From contig CASESJ010000002.1 of NCBI GenBank assembly GCA_949290575.1, positions 1 through 64,000 on the forward strand: 64,000 nt of DNA. The letters run 5' to 3'. A model generated the notes under the pieces. It did not search any database. It was not told the DNA's origin and saw nothing but the letters and a program-made list of their open reading frames with translations. Both the position numbers and the translations under genes were made by a program. Of this stretch, positions 1 through 8,206 are shown one piece after another. This stretch comes from an uncultured Clostridia bacterium. Its GTDB lineage: Bacteria; Bacillota; Clostridia; Christensenellales; Borkfalkiaceae. Within the stretch, counting starts at the first letter, position 1. Each line of letters starts with the position of its first letter.

Positions 1-504
1 AAGGGCAGCGAAACGTTTGCATACGGCGAGCCTGCGGGACACTCCTACGGCGAGTGGCAGATACCTGAAGATATAGGCGACCTGATCTATTCTGGGCAGT
101 CTGTTACGCTCACGCGCACCTGTACGGTATGTCAGGAGGGTACTGACGGCAGAGTTCAGACCTTGGTTATGTCAGAGGTGATTGACGAAAAGGAAAATCC
201 CGACGCGAACTTTATTCTCGACAGCAGCAAGGAGTGGGGAATGCTTGTGGACTTTGTCCGCACAGGCACATATGAAACAACTCCCTATAACGGCTATTTC
301 GTGACGGAATATATTATGCCCGACTGCACCAGGGATGGCATGATTTCGGGTATATATAAGAGTGAAGAATTCGGAGACATCGCCTTTGAAAATATATCCA
401 TGTCACAGCTTGAGCACATCTATTCCGACTGGATGGCAGATGAAACTCAGCATTGGGTTTATTGCTACAGGTGCGGAAACGAGTTCAATCATAGCAGGGC
501 GTAG
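1..504 (+). pseudogene. 5' fragment of the pectinesterase gene: Cys/His-module surface protein, open at window edge
   Basis: The reading frame is open from base 1 and stops at 502-504. It carries CxxC-type motifs (CTVC near 118-129, CYRCG near 463-477) and a short GEPAGHSYGEW segment. The downstream ORF contains a close parallel of this segment (GEPLGHDY), so the two look like parts of one repetitive secreted protein. The frame is cut by a stop just where the downstream frame becomes open (from 495). One missing base around the G run at 497-499 would join them. The signal peptide must lie upstream of the window. I cannot tell a true mutation from an assembly error. Confidence 0.6.
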
Positions 505-524
505 TCACAACGCCCCCCACTCAC

Positions 525-3485
525 ATGAGCGAAGGCACTATGACATACACCTGCACGGTCTGCAACTCTACAAGATTGGAAGTTATACCCGCCACAACCG
601 AACATGACTACAGTCAGCAGGTTATAGCGGACGAATACCTTGCAAGCGCGGCTACTTGCACAGAGGCGGCAACGTATTACTACAGCTGCGAGTGCGGAGA
701 GAAGGGCAGCGGAACTTTTGCATACGGAGAACCTCTCGGTCACGATTACGTTCTCGATAAAGACGAAAGCGGGCATTGGGAAGAGTGCTCGGCGTGCCAT
801 GCGCAGACAGAAAAACAGCCGCACGTCTTCGGTGACGGGGAAACCTGTTCCGAATGCGGATACGAGCGCGAACACGGCGTGACAGGCGTGGAGGCTGTAC
901 TGCACACGCAGAACAGTCAGAGGCAGACGCAGCTCGTACAGACGCTGTTCAATATAAACGATGTATTCAACTATACTAATCTTGCCGTAGAAGCTACAAT
1001 AGTTACGGCGGGCGTTGAAAGCAAACAGTATGTTGAAGGCTTTACTGTAAGTGCGCCTGATATGACTACCGCGGGACAGAAACAGGTTACCATAACTTAT
1101 GAGGGCAAGACGACAACTTATAATATTACCGTCCTCGACCTCAACGGCGTTCCGAGGAACAGTGCAAGCGTAACTGTGGATAAAAATGCCGTGGTCGGCG
1201 TGAGCGGAGGCATAGTTACCGTCAATTCCATAAATGACGCGGTGACGGTGTTCAAGCTGCTCGGTACGGACGACAATGTGACCAAGGTCATAAATGTTGC
1301 GGCAGGCGAGTATTACGAAAAGGTTGAAATAGATATACCCAAGGTCGAGCTCGTTGGCGGAACGACGAATGCCGCCGATACGGTAATATGGTATGACCTT
1401 ATAGCCGCAATAGTTGCGCCCGGCACCAATCAGGGCTATTCAACGGACGGTGCAGCTACCGTTTCTATAAGGGAGAGCGCAACAGGTTTCCACGCACAGA
1501 ATATAACTTTCAGAAACTACTATAATACCTATGAATTGTATCTTCAGTCCCAGGAGCTTGCGGCAAAGACTGACGGCAACACTCAGGCTGTAGCTTGTCT
1601 TGTGGACGCAGATATGTGCGTTTTCGACAACGTAATATTCACGGGATATCACGATACCTTATATGCCCGCTACGGCAGGCAGGTCTATAATTACTGTCAT
1701 ATAGAGGGCAGAACGGACTACGTATTCGGCTACAGCGCGACCGCGTACTTCAATGAGTGCACGTTCAAAACTCTCGGAGCGGACGGAGGAAATAACGGCG
1801 GTTACGTTGCGGCAACCCGTGGCTGCAAGACAGGTGCTGCGGATGCCGTAGAATACGGATACGTCTTCTATAAATGTTACTTTATAGCGGATACCAATGT
1901 CGTTGAAGGAACTGTTTCGCTGGCGAGAGCGTGGGGAGAATACATGACCCTTGCATTCATTGAGTGCGACATATCCTCCGCGTATTCGCTCTCGGCTTAC
2001 GGAGAGGGCGTCGACGGCAAGAATGTAAGGTATGAGGAAATGTCAGGCGTCGTGCCCGACCCCGAGCGCATTTTTGAATATGGCAACACGGGTGCCGGCG
2101 CACTCACAAATGTAAGTGAGGGGACTAACGCAAATCTTTGCACAATTCTTACGGCGGAGAGAGCGGCAGATTTCATGAGCATGAGCACGGTCTTTGCCGC
2201 GCAGAACGGCGGGTTTGCGTATTCCAAGGATTGGGACGGCAACGCAGGCGTTGAATTGCCTCTCGTCATGAGTTTTGACGGACTTACCGAGGACGAAATT
2301 GTCAACGGAAATGAATTCTTTGGCGGAAACATTATAATTAACGAGGGTTATCACCTGAATGGCAATTCTGTCCGAATGGACGTCGGCTCTGTCATATATG
2401 TTAAGGTTCAGGGTACTGTAACAGTAACCTGGTTTGGCGGTGTTTACGGTACGGAGGCAAACGGAAATATAATTTATGCCGACGGCTATGCGCAGATTGA
2501 GATAATCGCAGACGAAACTGCCACGGGCGGTATTTACATTGTCTCTGTCACGGTGGATACAGGTACTGTGCCCGACGATACGCCTAAACAGACAATAAGC
2601 ATATACGAAGGCGAAGTTATCGTAGGCACTATGCAGGTATACGCCGGAGAAAAAATCTCGTATGCGGATATATCTGACTTGCTTGCGGAAAAAGGTACTG
2701 TCAAAGCCGTCTATGCCGACGCGCAGAACCTTACCGAGTATGACTTCGATACGACAATAACCGGCGATATGTCGCTATATGTCGTATTCCTGCAGGAAGG
2801 TCAGTTATCTATGATAGAAGAAAATATGACCTATACATATTCAAACGGCGGAAGAGCAGATGGAACGGCTGAAGTATCAACGCAGTATTTTGAGTTTACT
2901 GGCTGCTACGTAAACAATTCGTGGCTCAAGTATGGCGGAGAAGGCTCGTCGATAAGATTAAACGTTGCTGCGGGTGCAGTTGTATCATTGAAACGTTACA
3001 GCTCTGAAACGATATATTTTAACGGCAAGCCGCAGACTGCCGATGAAAACGGTATGATTGTTTATACCGCAGAAGTAAGCGGATATCTTGTGATTACTGC
3101 GGACGTTACATCTTATCTGCAATCAATATCCGTAAAATTCCCCGTTGAGTATAAACAGATAACTGCAGATTATTCTTATACGTATGCTGCCAACGGCATA
3201 AACGGCGATGAATATGTGCAGATTAATGCCGCCGACGGCGGATATATCTGGCTGAAGGATGCAGGATACATAAAGATGAATGTTGCGGCAGGCGCAACCA
3301 TAACGCTGAATGGTCTCTATATAGATACAGCCAACGGTTGGGACACGGTAACAATTAACGAAACCAGGATTGAAACTGTATCCGGCAGCGTGACGTTCTA
3401 CTCGGAGTCTGGCGGAGATATCGTCATCGCGACTGCAGGTTCTCAATCGTCGATAAGAGAAATTCACGTTACTTTTTCGGCGTAA
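525..3485 (+). CDS. Pectin methylesterase-like (CE8) secreted protein, frameshifted from its 5' part
   Basis: Family CE8 enzymes remove methyl esters from homogalacturonan. The central part (roughly residues 210-500) shows CE8 landmarks: the GFHAQNITFRN block, QAVA, GYHDTLY with Asp377, RTDYVFG with Asp398, and LARAWGE with Arg468. The usual Gln in GYQDTLY is His376 here, which may alter the oxyanion site. Before the catalytic domain lie paired CxxC/His motifs; after it come at least two beta-rich repeats (about 750-860 and 880-986) that resemble carbohydrate-binding modules. The annotated ATG at 525 has no signal peptide and no good ribosome binding site, and the frame is readable back to 495, so this is the 3' part of the preceding open frame. 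A GC-rich hairpin follows. The substrate is inferred from family motifs. Confidence 0.82.
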   Translation: MSEGTMTYTCTVCNSTRLEVIPATTEHDYSQQVIADEYLASAATCTEAATYYYSCECGEKGSGTFAYGEPLGHDYVLDKDESGHWEECSACHAQTEKQPHVFGDGETCSECGYEREHGVTGVEAVLHTQNSQRQTQLVQTLFNINDVFNYTNLAVEATIVTAGVESKQYVEGFTVSAPDMTTAGQKQVTITYEGKTTTYNITVLDLNGVPRNSASVTVDKNAVVGVSGGIVTVNSINDAVTVFKLLGTDDNVTKVINVAAGEYYEKVEIDIPKVELVGGTTNAADTVIWYDLIAAIVAPGTNQGYSTDGAATVSIRESATGFHAQNITFRNYYNTYELYLQSQELAAKTDGNTQAVACLVDADMCVFDNVIFTGYHDTLYARYGRQVYNYCHIEGRTDYVFGYSATAYFNECTFKTLGADGGNNGGYVAATRGCKTGAADAVEYGYVFYKCYFIADTNVVEGTVSLARAWGEYMTLAFIECDISSAYSLSAYGEGVDGKNVRYEEMSGVVPDPERIFEYGNTGAGALTNVSEGTNANLCTILTAERAADFMSMSTVFAAQNGGFAYSKDWDGNAGVELPLVMSFDGLTEDEIVNGNEFFGGNIIINEGYHLNGNSVRMDVGSVIYVKVQGTVTVTWFGGVYGTEANGNIIYADGYAQIEIIADETATGGIYIVSVTVDTGTVPDDTPKQTISIYEGEVIVGTMQVYAGEKISYADISDLLAEKGTVKAVYADAQNLTEYDFDTTITGDMSLYVVFLQEGQLSMIEENMTYTYSNGGRADGTAEVSTQYFEFTGCYVNNSWLKYGGEGSSIRLNVAAGAVVSLKRYSSETIYFNGKPQTADENGMIVYTAEVSGYLVITADVTSYLQSISVKFPVEYKQITADYSYTYAANGINGDEYVQINAADGGYIWLKDAGYIKMNVAAGATITLNGLYIDTANGWDTVTINETRIETVSGSVTFYSESGGDIVIATAGSQSSIREIHVTFSA

Positions 3486-3521
3486 TTTGTACTCTGAGAG
3501 CAATCTGAACTTCTGATGTGA

Positions 3522-3553
3522 CCGCCGCTGCGCAAACTGCGCAGCGGCGGTTT
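3522..3553 (+). terminator. Hairpin after pectinesterase
   Basis: A 13-bp perfect stem (3522-3534 with 3538-3550, 3-nt loop) is followed by a short T run. It lies 37 bases after the stop codon. The weak T tract makes termination efficiency uncertain. Confidence 0.55.
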
Positions 3554-3753
3554 GCCTTAAATCAGGCAGGGTTAAAAAATGTTTTTGTCGCTCCCGACGG
3601 GCAGGATAAATCGGGTTGCGCGGCGGTACGCGTATGATTGCGGCATAATGTTCGGGTTAAGGTTGGTTGCTTCAGTTGCGGGCATATTGACAAATCATGC
3701 AAGCGGCGGTAATATTAAGTATATAGATAAGTACGAACAACGGAGAAATGGCA

Positions 3754-4470
3754 ATGAAGGTCAACGTTGCTTTGCTTGAAGACGAGCAGGACGATTTGCT
3801 GCATACCCGCAGCATGCTTGAAAAATTTTTCGGGGAAATCAATGCGGAATATACTGTAAGCTGTTTTTCTGACGCAAAGAGTTTCTTGGAAGGGGGCAGG
3901 GCGTTTAAAGATTTTCAGCTTCTTATAATGGACATCATTCTTCCCGCAGGTCAGCCTAACGGCATTGAGCTCGCTCGCGAGATAAGAAAAGTAAACAGAG
4001 ACGTCGCCATAATGTTCATAACAAAGACGGCGCAGTTCGCCATAAACGGATACGAGGTGGACGCGGTTGATTACGTTTTAAAACCCTGCGTCTACGAAGA
4101 CCTTGTTCTGAAGCTCAAAAAAGCTATGCGTTATATTCTTCTGCACAACGAAAAATTTATTGTGCTCAATCGCAAAGACGGCTCTGTGCGCATAGGCGAA
4201 AGCGAAATTTATTACATAGAAGTAATGCTGCATTACCTCATAGTGCATACGACAAAGGGCGATATCACCGTGCGCGGCAGCATAAAGGAGATGGAAAATA
4301 AGCTCTCAAAGAGCTTCTGCCGCTGTGCCAACAGCTTTATAGTCAACCTCAGGCACGTCGGACAAATAAACCGCAACGAAGTAATCGTAAATGGCGAAAG
4401 CGTTCCCGTAACAAAGTCGCGCAAAGTACAGTTTATCAACGCGCTCAATGCGTATAACGGGGTGATGTGA
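3754..4470 (+). CDS. LytTR-family response regulator (AgrA-like)
   Basis: This is a two-domain regulator of 238 residues. The N-terminal receiver has the acidic pair Glu9/Asp10, phospho-acceptor Asp60 (in LLIMDIILP), Thr90 and Lys110. The C-terminal half (about 130-236) is a LytTR DNA-binding domain with the typical IxYIEV and F.RC.NSFIVNL segments. ATG 3754 is preferred over ATG 3748 because GGAG at 3742-3745 is 8 bases from it and only 2 from the earlier ATG. The stop overlaps the start of the sensor kinase, so the two form one operon. Such pairs often read peptide signals, but no AgrB/AgrD-like gene is next to it; what it senses and controls is unknown. Confidence 0.88.
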   Translation: MKVNVALLEDEQDDLLHTRSMLEKFFGEINAEYTVSCFSDAKSFLEGGRAFKDFQLLIMDIILPAGQPNGIELAREIRKVNRDVAIMFITKTAQFAINGYEVDAVDYVLKPCVYEDLVLKLKKAMRYILLHNEKFIVLNRKDGSVRIGESEIYYIEVMLHYLIVHTTKGDITVRGSIKEMENKLSKSFCRCANSFIVNLRHVGQINRNEVIVNGESVPVTKSRKVQFINALNAYNGVM

Positions 4471-5810
4471 TGCCGCTGACTGCCTTTTTCATAATGCGCT
4501 TCAGTCTGTTTACGGCGGAAGTTATGTCGTTTATGTTCATACTTATGCATAAGTTCGAAAAACGACCTCGCTTTGCCTTGCGCGTCGCGCTCTCGGCTTT
4601 AATGCTTGCCGCCGCCGTCGTTGTCGTAGGCATATCAACTAAATTGTGGCTCAGAGTTTTTAACTACGACGAGAACGATTTCAGAGTGTACCTGATAAGT
4701 ACTCTGCCTTATATGGTGATGTTCGCCCTCAGCGTAACGGCTTACGGAATATGCTATCGTTGCAGGTTTTACAGCCTGTTATTCTGCGGAATTTCGGGCT
4801 ATTGCGCAAGACATCTCATGTTCAGCATATATCTTCTGTTTGTCGTCCCCGTGTGCCCGCAATACAATATCTATGCTTACATACCTTTTACATGGACTGT
4901 GATACCTGTTTATATTGCCGTCTGCGCCGTCGCGGGAGCTTTTATCTGCTTTACACTTATCGGCAGAATACGCCGCGAAAGCATCAATGAGGTCGGCAGA
5001 GAGGTTCTGCTGTTCTGTCTTATAACGCTGTTCATAAACGTTGCCGTCAACTCCGTAATCGAGCTTAAAGCGGGCAGCCGAAACGAACTTTATATCACAG
5101 GGCTCGTGTTGCAGTCGGCATGTATGATGCTTATGCTCGGGCTGTTTGTGACAATGTCTGACCGCATCAGACTGATAAATGAGAAAAAAATTATAAATAC
5201 CATCCGCGAGCAGCAGGAAAAACAATATAAATTTGCAGAGATCAACGCGGAGATGCTGAGTATACGCGCGCATGACCTCAAACACCAGGTAGCCGTCCTT
5301 CGCGCGGGCGGGAAGGAGGCGGAAAAGTTGCTTTCAGAGCTCGAGGAGCTGACAGATAATTACGGCTACGTAACCAACAGAAGTCACAATGCAATAAATA
5401 CGGTAATTGCGGAAAAGTGGATGTACTGCCGCGCGCACGACATAAAACTTTCCAGAATGGTAGACCCGGACGCCTTGAATTTTATGGAAAATACCGACGT
5501 GTATGCGTTAATCGGCAACATACTTGACAACTGCGTCGAGGCGGTAATGCACATAGAGGACAAGAATAAAAGGGTAATAACAATCACCGTCAGCGAACGC
5601 GGCGGGGCGGTCAGTCTGTCTACGAACAACTACTACGAGGGACAACTGAAGATGTCGGACGGCTTGCCCGTTACAACAAAACCTGACGGCGACAACCACG
5701 GCTTCGGTATGCGCAGCATAAGGTGCATAGTCGATAAATACGACGGCAATATTCAGGTCACCACCGACGACAATATATTTATTCTCTGCATAACTTTCTG
5801 TAAAAAATAG
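4470..5810 (+). CDS. AgrC-like sensor histidine kinase (GHKL ATPase)
   Basis: The protein has 446 residues. About six hydrophobic segments fill residues 1-230, followed by a coiled linker, the HDLKHQ phospho-acceptor motif near residue 270 and a GHKL ATPase domain. The N box is LIGNILDNCVEAV and a G box is HGFGMRSI near the C terminus. The ATG at 4470 shares one base with the stop of the regulator and is preceded by GGGG at 4459-4462; GTG at 4467 is an alternative start. The topology is that of class-10 (AgrC-type) kinases that recognise extracellular peptides through the membrane domain. It most likely phosphorylates the adjacent LytTR regulator. Its position between pectin esterase genes suggests, but does not prove, a link with surface polysaccharide use. 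Confidence 0.87.
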   Translation: MPLTAFFIMRFSLFTAEVMSFMFILMHKFEKRPRFALRVALSALMLAAAVVVVGISTKLWLRVFNYDENDFRVYLISTLPYMVMFALSVTAYGICYRCRFYSLLFCGISGYCARHLMFSIYLLFVVPVCPQYNIYAYIPFTWTVIPVYIAVCAVAGAFICFTLIGRIRRESINEVGREVLLFCLITLFINVAVNSVIELKAGSRNELYITGLVLQSACMMLMLGLFVTMSDRIRLINEKKIINTIREQQEKQYKFAEINAEMLSIRAHDLKHQVAVLRAGGKEAEKLLSELEELTDNYGYVTNRSHNAINTVIAEKWMYCRAHDIKLSRMVDPDALNFMENTDVYALIGNILDNCVEAVMHIEDKNKRVITITVSERGGAVSLSTNNYYEGQLKMSDGLPVTTKPDGDNHGFGMRSIRCIVDKYDGNIQVTTDDNIFILCITFCKK

Positions 5811-5898
5811 TGCCTGCGACGAGTTGCTCGCTTTTTGCGGCTTATAATTGCCTTATGTGTTATCTGTGCCAGAATAACGTAAAGATATGCCTCGGGTA

Positions 5899-5927
5899 TT
5901 GATTTTATAATAAGGTATAATTATAAT
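5899..5927 (+). promoter_or_regulatory. sigA-type promoter of the first SGNH lipoprotein gene
   Basis: TTGATT (5899-5904), a 17-base spacer and TATAAT (5922-5927) lie 34 bases before the start codon. AAGGAG precedes the ATG. Confidence 0.75.
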
Positions 5928-5960
5928 CTGTACGAAAAAATTCATAAGGAGAAAAATATA

Positions 5961-8039
5961 ATGAAAAAACCTGTCAGAAAGATAGTTTCGGTAGTTATGG
6001 GCGCAGTGTTGGTCCTGACATTTGCGGCATCGGGCTGCGCACCTGCTGAAGGTCATGTTCATGATTGGTCGACGACGTGGTCAAAAGACAGCGAAAACCA
6101 TTGGCACGACTGCTCCGGCTGCGACGAAACCAAAGATTTAGCACCCCACACGTTCAGCGAGGGCGAATGCACTGTATGCGGACAGCCCGACCCCGATTAT
6201 ACCCCCGACCAGGGCGGTGAGGAAGGCGGAGAAGAGGGCGGTACAACGCTCGTGACCGACGCAACCCCCACGATTTTCCTTGCGGGAGACTCTACCGTAA
6301 AGACCTACGATGACAATCAGTACATAGCGGGCTGGGGACAGTATCTCGATTATTTCCTCGATGAGAGCATAGAAGTCGTCAATGCGGCTCAGGGCGGCAG
6401 AAGTACGAGGTCTTTCATAAACGAGGGCAGACTGTACAACATAGACGACCCCGAGTTCAGCTATTCCTTCTCGCAGAATAACGGCAAATCGATAGAGAGC
6501 TCTATCAGCGAAGGCGACTTCCTGTTCATACAGTTCGGTCACAACGACGACGATACAAAAAAGGCCTCGTCTTACAGCACTCTGTACAACAGAATGGTGC
6601 CCCTCGGAACGCCTGACAGTAACGGAATATATCCTGTAACCGCGCCTGCCGGTAAGCAGTCGACCACCTATCTTCCTCTGGAATACACAAACAATGTCTC
6701 TCAGAGCGAGGTGACTTCGGCTCTCACCGAGATAGCAAAGTACGGCAGCGAATACTATGCTTACGACTGTGGCGGAACATATAAGTGGTTCTTAAAAGAA
6801 TATGTCGACTTTGCGCGCGAACACGGCGCGACGCCCGTACTCGTCACTCCCGTAGCGAGAGTAAAGTTCAATGCGGACGGCACTTTGCAGGACGGTCCCG
6901 GACTTCACGGCGACGACTTTGCTTATGTCAAGGCGGTTCGCCAGCTTGCGGAGGAAGAGGATGTTCTGCTTGTTGACCTCTTCGAATATACAAAAGAATA
7001 TCTCGAGACGGCAACCAAAGATTTTGCAGATTTCCTGATGGCTCTCGTTCCCAATGAACTTACAGGCTCATGGCCTACAGGCTATGACAATGCTTACGGC
7101 AATCAGCAGGCGGGTTTTGAAAAGATAGAAGCCACCCACTACAACAAGTACGGTGCGTTTATAACGGCTGCAGCGGTTGCGGAAACCATACTCGAATACA
7201 GCGAGGCGGACATCGCAGGCGACGGAACGGAGTACTTCAATTTCACGGACCACGTGCTCACCACTCCCGAAGAATATATTGACCCTTCTAACAGAATGAG
7301 CATTTCCAAGGTTGCGCTGATTGAAGACGTTCTCACGACCGTGAACCCCACAAATCCTGACAGAACTTATATGCAGGCAAGCGAGGTCATTGAAGCGATA
7401 ACCGCTCTCGAAGCTCTCGGCGAAGTGACTGCGGAAAACTATCTCACCCTTCAGCCGCAGGTTGAGGCAGTGAGGGCAAAGTACGAATCTCTCAACTTCG
7501 ACTATCGCGCAGACGTAACCAATTATTCCGTTCTTGTGGCATATGAAGAGGCTATCGCTGCGGAGATTGAGGCGGCAAGACCCAAGCCCTCGCGCATAGT
7601 GGTCGTTTCCGCAAGCGATGTCACAACGATTGCTTCGCCCTACACTGTTGGCGGAATTACATTCACATTCACCTCGGACCTCGCGCTGCAGACCAACTAC
7701 AAAGCCACGCCCTTTGAGTATAACGGCGAAAGCTACGGCGCAACAACGCAGTGTATCTACCTCAACGGCAATGCAGGTCTTACGGGTTCAACGCCTAAGA
7801 AATATATGGAGTTTACGCTTGACGGTCCTTGCAGAATGACAATCGCGGCACAGTCGACGGGTGCGGATGCGAGAACTGTAAACCTCGTTAAGAACGGCAC
7901 GGTTGTAAACGGCTTTGCCGCAAATCCCGGTCAGACTACTGTTACCTCCGCAGATATAACCGAAGGCGGAACATACCGCATAGGCTCTGCAGGAAGCAAC
8001 ATCGCATTGTACTATATAATTTTAGAATACTTCGATTAA
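5961..8039 (+). CDS. Lipoprotein SGNH hydrolase, rhamnogalacturonan acetylesterase-like (CE12)
   Basis: The 692-residue precursor has a lipoprotein signal ending in AASGC, a Cys/His module (residues about 30-75, ending CTVCG), a Gly/Glu linker, then an SGNH hydrolase domain. Catalytic landmarks are GDST (Ser), GGRS (Gly), GHND (Asn) and THYNKYG (His, with Thr where the pair Asp usually stands). Family members remove acetyl groups from pectin-type polysaccharides outside the cell. A beta-rich C-terminal domain of about 150 residues (after residue about 545) resembles a carbohydrate-binding module. The first ~90 codons are almost the same as those of the opposed gene at 8207-10060. AAGGAG sits before the ATG. 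Substrate is inferred from the family and from the neighbouring pectinesterase. Confidence 0.85.
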   Translation: MKKPVRKIVSVVMGAVLVLTFAASGCAPAEGHVHDWSTTWSKDSENHWHDCSGCDETKDLAPHTFSEGECTVCGQPDPDYTPDQGGEEGGEEGGTTLVTDATPTIFLAGDSTVKTYDDNQYIAGWGQYLDYFLDESIEVVNAAQGGRSTRSFINEGRLYNIDDPEFSYSFSQNNGKSIESSISEGDFLFIQFGHNDDDTKKASSYSTLYNRMVPLGTPDSNGIYPVTAPAGKQSTTYLPLEYTNNVSQSEVTSALTEIAKYGSEYYAYDCGGTYKWFLKEYVDFAREHGATPVLVTPVARVKFNADGTLQDGPGLHGDDFAYVKAVRQLAEEEDVLLVDLFEYTKEYLETATKDFADFLMALVPNELTGSWPTGYDNAYGNQQAGFEKIEATHYNKYGAFITAAAVAETILEYSEADIAGDGTEYFNFTDHVLTTPEEYIDPSNRMSISKVALIEDVLTTVNPTNPDRTYMQASEVIEAITALEALGEVTAENYLTLQPQVEAVRAKYESLNFDYRADVTNYSVLVAYEEAIAAEIEAARPKPSRIVVVSASDVTTIASPYTVGGITFTFTSDLALQTNYKATPFEYNGESYGATTQCIYLNGNAGLTGSTPKKYMEFTLDGPCRMTIAAQSTGADARTVNLVKNGTVVNGFAANPGQTTVTSADITEGGTYRIGSAGSNIALYYIILEYFD

Positions 8040-8111
8040 TTTGCGATTGGTGCGGCAATATATGCCAGTCAACTCAAATTTAAGTAATGGTACAACCTCA
8101 ATGAAAATACT

Positions 8112-8147
8112 CGTGCGCGCCGCACATAGCGGCGCGCACGTAGTATT
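8112..8147 (+). terminator. Terminator-like hairpin after SGNH gene
   Basis: A 12-bp perfect stem (8112-8123 with 8129-8140) with a 5-nt loop is followed by a T-containing tail. It comes first of two hairpins between the convergent esterase genes. Confidence 0.6.
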
Positions 8148-8154
8148 TATATCA

Positions 8155-8198
8155 ATAAAAAAACAAGACCGCAGTAAAAACTGCGGTCTTGTTTTAAT
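8155..8198. terminator. Bidirectional terminator between convergent genes
   Basis: A 14-bp perfect stem (8161-8174 with 8181-8194) has an A run on the left and a T run on the right, so it can end transcripts from both strands. It lies just after the stop codon of the minus-strand SGNH gene. Confidence 0.85.
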
Positions 8199-8206
8199 GT
8201 ATGCGC

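Noticed and set aside
3579-3779. 66-codon frame between the pectinesterase and the response regulator
   Set aside because: It overlaps the regulator start in another frame, has no ribosome site and does not look like AgrD or another signal peptide.
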